Of a stretch of DNA of 10,958 bases, positions 7,101 to 10,958 are shown one piece after another. The DNA is from Lachnospiraceae bacterium UBA3801. GTDB taxonomy: Bacteria > Bacillota > Clostridia > Lachnospirales > Lachnospiraceae. The stretch spans positions 1-10,958 of the forward strand of contig DFEN01000016.1 of the NCBI GenBank assembly GCA_002368685.1, read 5' to 3'. The stretch's first letter is position 1. Each line of letters opens with the position of its first letter. Under the pieces are notes generated by a model. It was not told the DNA's origin. It saw nothing but the letters and a program-made list of their open reading frames with translations, and did not search any database. A program made the translations under genes and the position numbers.

Positions 7101-10100
7101 AACTTTGCACAGGTGACAACATTAGCACTGCATTTTCAGGTGTGCTTTCTAGGAATTCAGGTGAAAATGTAGGAACATACGAAATAACGCAGGGTAATTT
7201 GAGTTCAGCTAATTATGAAATCACTTTTACAACTGGCATTTTATTTGAAATTATTAAGAGAAGAACACCAGTTGATAGTGTTAAGGATCTTACAGCAGGA
7301 GAAAAACCAACAGTTTCTGATTTACCTTTAATAATTGATGCTGAAGGTAACCCAGTTGCACAAAATCTTGCAATAGCACCAGTAACAGCTGTTTCAGGAT
7401 ATACAGTATGGTATCAGCTTGATGATGGAGAATGGACAACTACCATTCCTAAGGCTACAGCAGATGGTGCATATACACTTAAAGTTAAATATGTAGCGGA
7501 TGACAATAATATGCCATTCCCAGAAGGCAGTGATATATTAACGTATACGGTTAATATTACTGTTGCAGCAACGATTGGTGAAAATAAATATGGAACGATT
7601 AAAGAAGCTGTTGAAGCATGGAATACAAATGGTGGTGAACTAGTTCTTCAAAGTGATGCTACACTTACAAGTCCAATTGTCCTTGATACTAATAATGATA
7701 AAACTCTTGATTTGAATGGCTATAAGATTAATCATGAAAGTGGAGTCTTTGCTATTACTGTAAGTGCTGGTTCTCTTACAGTTAAAGATTCAACAGGTGG
7801 AAATGGTGAAATTGTAAGTGGTGGACCCACAATATATGTAGTTGGTTCTGGAACTAATGTTACAATTGAAAGTGGAAAAATAACATCTACAAATGGCAGT
7901 GCTGTTGTTGTAGATGCAGGTTCGAATCTAGTGGTTGCTGGTGGTACACTTACTGGTAAAACCGACGGAATTAACGCAACAAGTGAATCTAGTATTGAAG
8001 TAACAGGTGGAAATATAAGTGGAAATAATAATGCTGGAATTAATCTAAGCGGTAATGCAACTGCTGATGTTAAAGGAGGCGCAATAACATCTGTTAGTGG
8101 TGCTGGAATAGATGCAAGTGGTGATTCAGTTGTTACTATTTCAAACGGTACAGTTAGTTCACAAAGTGGAGCTGGTATAAAAATAAGTGATACCGCAGAT
8201 GCTACAATTTCTGGTGGGGTTGTTTCTTCAGCATCTGGAGTAGGTATTGACATTAATGGATTTGATGAAAATAATTTAGCAACTTTAAATATTAGCGGTG
8301 GCAGCATATCTTCTGGAGACAAAGCAGGGATAAAAGCTGGTAAATATTCAGATGTTAACATTTCTGGTGGTAATGTTACTTCTGAAAATGGCTATGGAAT
8401 TGATTCCTCTTCAACCACACCTCTTGAGATAACAGGTGATGCATCTGTTGGAGGAAAAGGAGTGAATCTTGGTAGTGGTTCTGTAATAGATATTTCTAAG
8501 GGAATCACAAGTCAAACTCCTATCAAAGTGACAACTGCAAGCGAAGATGCGCCAATAACAATAGGTGGCAGCTACAAATCTGAAATGGCTGATTATAAGG
8601 AAATAATAAAAGCATTTGAATTAGAGAATGATGGTAGTGAGTTAACTATTGGTGATGACGGAAATGTGAAAGCTATGCAGTCTTCACCATATGGTGGAAT
8701 AACTGTTGATGGAATACCAGTTAGCCCTGCAAATATACAGTATTTATTACCTAGTTTATCTGCGAGTGATGTTACATTTACTCCAGCTACAGATGAAGCG
8801 CCAGCGAAACTTGTGATTAATGGTGATGCTGAAATTCCTGAAGGATCAAAACTTTTTATACCTGAAGGAATGGAAGTGACTATATCTGAAGGCGTTACTT
8901 TAAATAATAATGGTGATATCGTAAATAATGGAACTTTGATCAATAATGGTACTATTACAGGTAGTGGTGATATTGCTAATAATGGTGATGTTGACAATGG
9001 CGGCGAAATTACTACAACTGGTACGGTAACTAATTTAGAAACTGGAACAATTGAAAATACAGGAAGTATATCAAGTGCTATTGATAATGCAGGAGAACTA
9101 AATAACGCAGCAGATGGAACTATTTCCGGTGCTGTAGATAACTCTGGTAGATTAGATAATTCTGGCGAAGTTTCTGGCAAACTAGATAATGAAGCTGGTG
9201 GAGTAGTTAACAATGCTGAAGGTGGCAAGCTTTCGGGAGATGTAACAAACGCAGAAGACGGAACTGTTAATAACGCAGAAGGCGGTAACATTTCAGGTAA
9301 CATTGACAACTCAGGAGAGGTTAATAACTCTGGATTGATCGAAGGAGATATAACAAACGCTGAAAACGGAGTGGTTAACAATGCTGAAGGCGCTAGCATT
9401 TCCGGTGCTGTAGATAACTCCGGACTACTTGAAAATGATGGTTATGTATTTGGTACAGTAACTAATGAGGCGAATGGAATAATTAATAATAATGCAGACG
9501 CTGAAATGGCTGGACCGGTTGAGAATAAAGAAGGCGGAGTTATTAATAATGCTGAGGATGGAGTTATTTCTGGTGATGTAGATAACGCAGGCGAGATTAA
9601 TAATGATGGAACAATATCAGGTGGAGTGAATAATTCTGGTGAGCTTGAAAATAATGGCCTTATGTCTGGAGATGTAGATAACGCTGGATTGCTGGAAAAT
9701 AATGGCGAGGTTACTGGGGCAGTAACTAATGAGGCTGGTGCAACTTTGAATAATAATGCTGATGCTGAGATTTCTGGCCCAGTAATTAATAGTAAAGGAG
9801 CATCAATAAATAATGCCAAAGGGGCTGTTATTTCAGGTGATGTCGATAACTCAGGTGAACTGAATAATTCTGGATCAATAGTCGGTGATATTAATAATAA
9901 CGCAGGCGGACTTATTAATAATAACGACGGCGGAGACATATCTGGTAATACGAATAATAAAGAGGGAGCCGTAGTTATTAATAACAGTGGTGCAAGCATC
10001 AATGCCAATGTAGATAATGCAGGTACTCTTGTGAATGCTGGTGGAAAAACTAATGCCGATGTAAATAATGCAACTAACGGCATGGTTGTAACGATTCCAG

Positions 10101-10642
10101 AAGATGCTTTAGATGAGTTTAAGCTAAATGAAGATGGAAGTATGACATTACCAGCGGGAACTACTGTATTGGTTGGGAATACTTTAAATGAACTACCAGA
10201 AGGCGGAAGTATTGGAAGCGATGGAAAGCTTACAATTAATACTACACCAGAGGAAGTAATAAATGGAAGCTCTAGTGATGATAATTCATCAGCTAAGCCA
10301 GCAACTGTTAAGCCAGGTGCTAAGAATGGCAAGAAAGTTCTAGGAAATATAAGAGGTTTTAGAGCAGGTGCTATAGACGATGGATCAGAAGATAAGCCTA
10401 AGAAGTCAAACGTTAAGGATAAGGATTCTGATAATCAGGATGTAGAGGAAACTGCAGACGATGCCGAAGAGGAAGTAAAGTCACAAGATACAGATAATAG
10501 TGATGATGCTAATCAGGCGAAGAAAGGATCTAAAGCTTACGTATGGTGGATAGTTATAGGAAGTATTCTGATAGTTGGACTCGGATTCTTCATATTCCTC
10601 TTATTCAAGAGACGTAAGGATGATGACGAAGAAAAGAAATAA
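4172..10642 (+). CDS. Giant modular membrane-anchored surface protein (adhesin-like)
   Basis: 2156 residues from ATG 4172. The signal peptide has a basic n-region (1-18), hydrophobic core and likely cleavage after VFA40. Residues 41-80 are acidic. Residues ~80-300 hold two modules typical of Lachnospiraceae surface proteins (VNGVKVTVSADKGVFPKG; then MQYVLPGDSEVRLQEIL to VTDG). About 393-862 are InlB/Listeria-Bacteroides-type repeats ending LYAKW-like. About 863-951 is Ig-like, ~952-1031 MBG-like (VTPKSDQYKEFGYDDPTF), ~1032-1133 another beta module. About 1134-1440 form a right-handed beta-helix with an LDLNGY lead-in. About 1575-1973 are Asn/Gly-rich solenoid coils. About 2036-2121 is a charged linker, 2122-2145 a TM helix, ending RRKDDDEEKK. 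There is no LPxTG, so membrane rather than sortase anchoring is likely. No catalytic residues are evident. A role in adhesion to host, plant fibre or other cells is inference. It has its own promoter and lies directly after the two-component operon. Confidence 0.92.
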   Translation: MGNRERGSRIKEKRKYLRSSIAILLSVFLAVGNISFPVFAENDIDISTTTDAEEMEVTEDAEKVEEAATATEAVEETEIAFNESKTVNGVKVTVSADKGVFPKGSSLFVRAVGIAEEASVENAVEEERSDDVKVATSYTFDIKVLDADGNEIQPDTSKGTVKVSFATNEADNANLTADIYHIDDDMNVDKLDSDTTTEGSKPAVVAETEGFSYYQVEFTYGEMQYVLPGDSEVRLQEILDCVGISGNVTNAYGSNDSLFSAENRDGEWYVIAHQAFKSNEWLKVTLDGVEMDVEIVVTDGVGKTYTFKPDGVWDEDGNRVLNYVYLNTDDILKFEGSEGEGVGITIVFFRAFSDYQTIGTYYSGQKTVGELFKEKVLLDAHAGGTPGTYNFGRVITINLNASGGTLGTTTFEASPSQAYFPDYVEIPTRPGYKFLGYYGTFNDEEKMWYGADGKFEWAIYLIEDDFTLYAHWEVDSSTVTLNRNRGTGGTASVTATYGQNMPSATMPTRVGYTFKGYYDTNASSGGTQYYTSTGQSATTWNKVGNQTLWARWTANKYTVTLNSQNGTGGSTSVEATYGSAMPSATMPTRTGYTFGGYYTGTNGGGTQYYNASGGSTRNWDIAEAKTLYAKWTANTYTVKFNGNGATGGSTDDQEFTYDVAQNLNSNGFERKYTVTYNYNGATGEHSTSSATATATFNGWATSATGDKVYNDKASVSNLATSGNFTLYANWTNKSVTLPNPTKIGYTFGGWYTDTNFTTKAGDGGTSYTPTITLNLYAKWTANKYTVTLNQNYDGGGSEEVEATYDSAMPSATMPTRDGYVFCGYWDTDAQTGGNQYYDENGDSARSWDKTSDTTLYARWKLQAVVTTVPTANTLTYTNANQELVAAGQVNYTALCKIQYRLGKTGSWVDDIPKGLGAGNYEVYYKATTLDADRCVDSAVFGPINVTIAKKEVTVTPKSDQYKEFGYDDPTFKYETSELCTGDNISTAFSGVLSRNSGENVGTYEITQGNLSSANYEITFTTGILFEIIKRRTPVDSVKDLTAGEKPTVSDLPLIIDAEGNPVAQNLAIAPVTAVSGYTVWYQLDDGEWTTTIPKATADGAYTLKVKYVADDNNMPFPEGSDILTYTVNITVAATIGENKYGTIKEAVEAWNTNGGELVLQSDATLTSPIVLDTNNDKTLDLNGYKINHESGVFAITVSAGSLTVKDSTGGNGEIVSGGPTIYVVGSGTNVTIESGKITSTNGSAVVVDAGSNLVVAGGTLTGKTDGINATSESSIEVTGGNISGNNNAGINLSGNATADVKGGAITSVSGAGIDASGDSVVTISNGTVSSQSGAGIKISDTADATISGGVVSSASGVGIDINGFDENNLATLNISGGSISSGDKAGIKAGKYSDVNISGGNVTSENGYGIDSSSTTPLEITGDASVGGKGVNLGSGSVIDISKGITSQTPIKVTTASEDAPITIGGSYKSEMADYKEIIKAFELENDGSELTIGDDGNVKAMQSSPYGGITVDGIPVSPANIQYLLPSLSASDVTFTPATDEAPAKLVINGDAEIPEGSKLFIPEGMEVTISEGVTLNNNGDIVNNGTLINNGTITGSGDIANNGDVDNGGEITTTGTVTNLETGTIENTGSISSAIDNAGELNNAADGTISGAVDNSGRLDNSGEVSGKLDNEAGGVVNNAEGGKLSGDVTNAEDGTVNNAEGGNISGNIDNSGEVNNSGLIEGDITNAENGVVNNAEGASISGAVDNSGLLENDGYVFGTVTNEANGIINNNADAEMAGPVENKEGGVINNAEDGVISGDVDNAGEINNDGTISGGVNNSGELENNGLMSGDVDNAGLLENNGEVTGAVTNEAGATLNNNADAEISGPVINSKGASINNAKGAVISGDVDNSGELNNSGSIVGDINNNAGGLINNNDGGDISGNTNNKEGAVVINNSGASINANVDNAGTLVNAGGKTNADVNNATNGMVVTIPEDALDEFKLNEDGSMTLPAGTTVLVGNTLNELPEGGSIGSDGKLTINTTPEEVINGSSSDDNSSAKPATVKPGAKNGKKVLGNIRGFRAGAIDDGSEDKPKKSNVKDKDSDNQDVEETADDAEEEVKSQDTDNSDDANQAKKGSKAYVWWIVIGSILIVGLGFFIFLLFKRRKDDDEEKK
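5348..6757 (+). repeat. InlB/Listeria-Bacteroides-type (Flg_new) repeat array in the giant protein
   Basis: Codes residues ~393-862. Clear units lie at ~393-474, 476-556, 557-635 and 784-862, plus a longer, irregular one at ~636-783. Each opens with YTVTLNxNxGTGG, has MPTRxGYTFxGYY in the middle and ends LYAKWTAN. The ATMPTR segment is nearly identical at DNA level between units (around 5680, 5920 and 6600). This makes the array a possible recombination site. The family forms beta-grasp modules in bacterial surface proteins. Confidence 0.85.
7571..8490 (+). other. Right-handed beta-helix region of the giant protein
   Basis: Codes residues ~1134-1440. The lead-in GTIKEAVEAWN and LDLNGYKI resembles entry segments of pectate-lyase-like beta-helices. 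About twelve coils follow, with recurring ISGG, VSGG and GAGI steps about 20-24 residues apart (for example ATISGGVVSSASGVGIDING). Followed by a non-repetitive cap (~1441-1574). No cluster of Asp/Arg/Lys typical of polysaccharide lyase active sites is seen, so binding or structural use is favoured. Confidence 0.7.
8894..10090 (+). repeat. Asn/Gly-rich beta-solenoid repeat array of the giant protein
   Basis: Codes residues ~1575-1973. It begins as a plain six-residue period (NNGDIV, NNGTLI, NNGTIT) and becomes longer coils: 16 residues like SGAVDNSGRLDNSGEV, and 20 residues like SGDVTNAEDGTVNNAEGGNI. Inward-facing aliphatics recur at spacing 6-6-4 or 8-8-4. Two mixed coils have 18. There are no Cys or Trp and almost no aromatics. 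No database family is claimed. Confidence 0.85.
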
Positions 10643-10681
10643 TTATATGATCTGCGATGGCAGGTTATATAAATCGAAGGG

Positions 10682-10716
10682 TCGGCTGCGGGACATTTGT
10701 CTCGTAGCCGATTTTT
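10682..10716 (+). terminator. Rho-independent terminator after the giant gene
   Basis: TCGGCTGCGGGAC (10682-10694) pairs with GTCTCGTAGCCGA (10699-10711) over an ATTT loop, 13 pairs including two G·U, followed by five T. It starts 40 nt after the stop codon. Confidence 0.9.
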
Positions 10717-10718
10717 AG

Positions 10719-10749
10719 TGAGTATATAGGGACGGTTCTTATTTACTCA
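10719..10749 (+). repeat. Palindromic repeat, copy 3 (GGGACGGTTC core, different arms)
   Basis: The arms TGAGTA (10719-10724) and TACTCA (10744-10749) pair perfectly. After one T-T mismatch, 10726-10732 pairs with 10736-10742 around the same CGG triloop, giving 13 pairs. Only the 10-base core and inner stem resemble copies 1 and 2. The right arm overlaps the last codons and stop of the convergent Uma2-family gene. Confidence 0.8.
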
Positions 10750-10958
10750 TTTCCGATCATGTTTTCAACATATGTCCTTATTTCCTTGAAATCGATTTTG
10801 AGTTTATTATCATAAATACTGACTGGAACTTTATCCTCAAAGGTATAACTGGATTTTTTGAAATCACTCTCTGAAAAATCGTATACAAGGATTTCATTTT
10901 CTATTGAATCGACTATCCAATATTCGCGTACCTTTGATTCGTAGTAGAGGTTAAGTTT
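10743..10958 (-). CDS. Uma2-family (DUF820) PD-(D/E)XK nuclease-like protein, C-terminal part
   Basis: The last 71 codons plus TAA of a minus-strand gene that begins beyond the window. Near the window edge it reads KLNLYYESKVREYWIVD, the signature of the Uma2/DUF820 family (KLxLYxxxGVxEYWIVD). It then continues with VYDF, VPVSIYDNKLKIDF and a final helix, as in full-length members of about 180-200 residues. The catalytic Asp, Glu and Lys of the restriction-endonuclease-like fold lie upstream of the visible part, so intactness cannot be judged. These genes are often multicopy and their role is poorly known. It is convergent with the giant gene and ends inside palindrome copy 3. Confidence 0.8.
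   Translation of the reverse strand, partial: KLNLYYESKVREYWIVDSIENEILVYDFSESDFKKSSYTFEDKVPVSIYDNKLKIDFKEIRTYVENMIGNE

Noticed and set aside
10148..10162. LPxTG sortase signal near the C-terminus of the giant protein
   Set aside because: The sequence reads LPAGT, not LPxTG, and lies well over 100 residues before the TM helix.
7732..10332. Long minus-strand open frames of 209, 268 and 296 codons opposite the beta-helix and solenoid
   Set aside because: They mirror the repetitive sense frame, have low-complexity Ser/Pro/Leu composition, and overlap a gene with full signal peptide, modules and anchor. They result from repetitive codon use.

Overview
The window looks like chromosome of a low-G+C, Gram-positive anaerobe of the class Clostridia, most likely Lachnospiraceae (Butyrivibrio-like). 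This rests on a pyruvate:ferredoxin oxidoreductase C-terminus, purine-rich Shine-Dalgarno sites, choline/glucan-binding-type cell-wall repeats, a LytS-type kinase and a giant mosaic surface protein of a style common in that family. The assignment is inference; no rRNA or other phylogenetic marker is present.

Layout: (1) 1-167, the 3' end of a PFOR gene, closed by a strong hairpin terminator (198-231). (2) 231-361, a probable promoter, then two tandem 34-nt palindromic units with the core GGGACGGTTC, lying in the expected 5' leader of the next gene. (3) 362-3979, a tight three-gene operon: a membrane-anchored cell-wall-binding protein with a class A beta-lactamase-like serine domain, a seven-TM LytS-type histidine kinase (4-nt gap) and a response regulator with a SARP-like winged helix (1-nt overlap, TAATG). 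It ends at a hairpin terminator (4010-4043). (4) 4172-10642, one 2156-residue secreted, membrane-anchored surface protein: signal peptide, Lachnospiraceae-type N-terminal modules, InlB/Listeria-Bacteroides repeats, Ig-like/MBG-like modules, a beta-helix, a long Asn/Gly-rich beta-solenoid built from 16-, 18- and 20-residue coils, an acidic linker and a C-terminal TM helix. Its terminator is at 10682-10716. (5) 10719-10749, a third palindrome with the same GGGACGGTTC core but different arms, overlapping the stop codon of a convergent, partial Uma2-family nuclease gene (10743-10958, minus strand).

How they may work together: the operon reads as a wall-sensing unit. The serine-domain protein would bind wall polymer or a peptidoglycan/beta-lactam-like ligand outside, the kinase would signal across the membrane, and the regulator would change transcription, possibly including the adjacent giant surface protein. 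The signalling roles of kinase and regulator are well supported by motifs. The coupling to the serine-domain protein and to the giant gene is inferred from adjacency only.

The two most distinctive signals are the GGGACGGTTC hairpin family, whose sequence changes preserve the fold, and the quantised repeat structure of the beta-solenoid. Gaps between genes are all under 300 bases.
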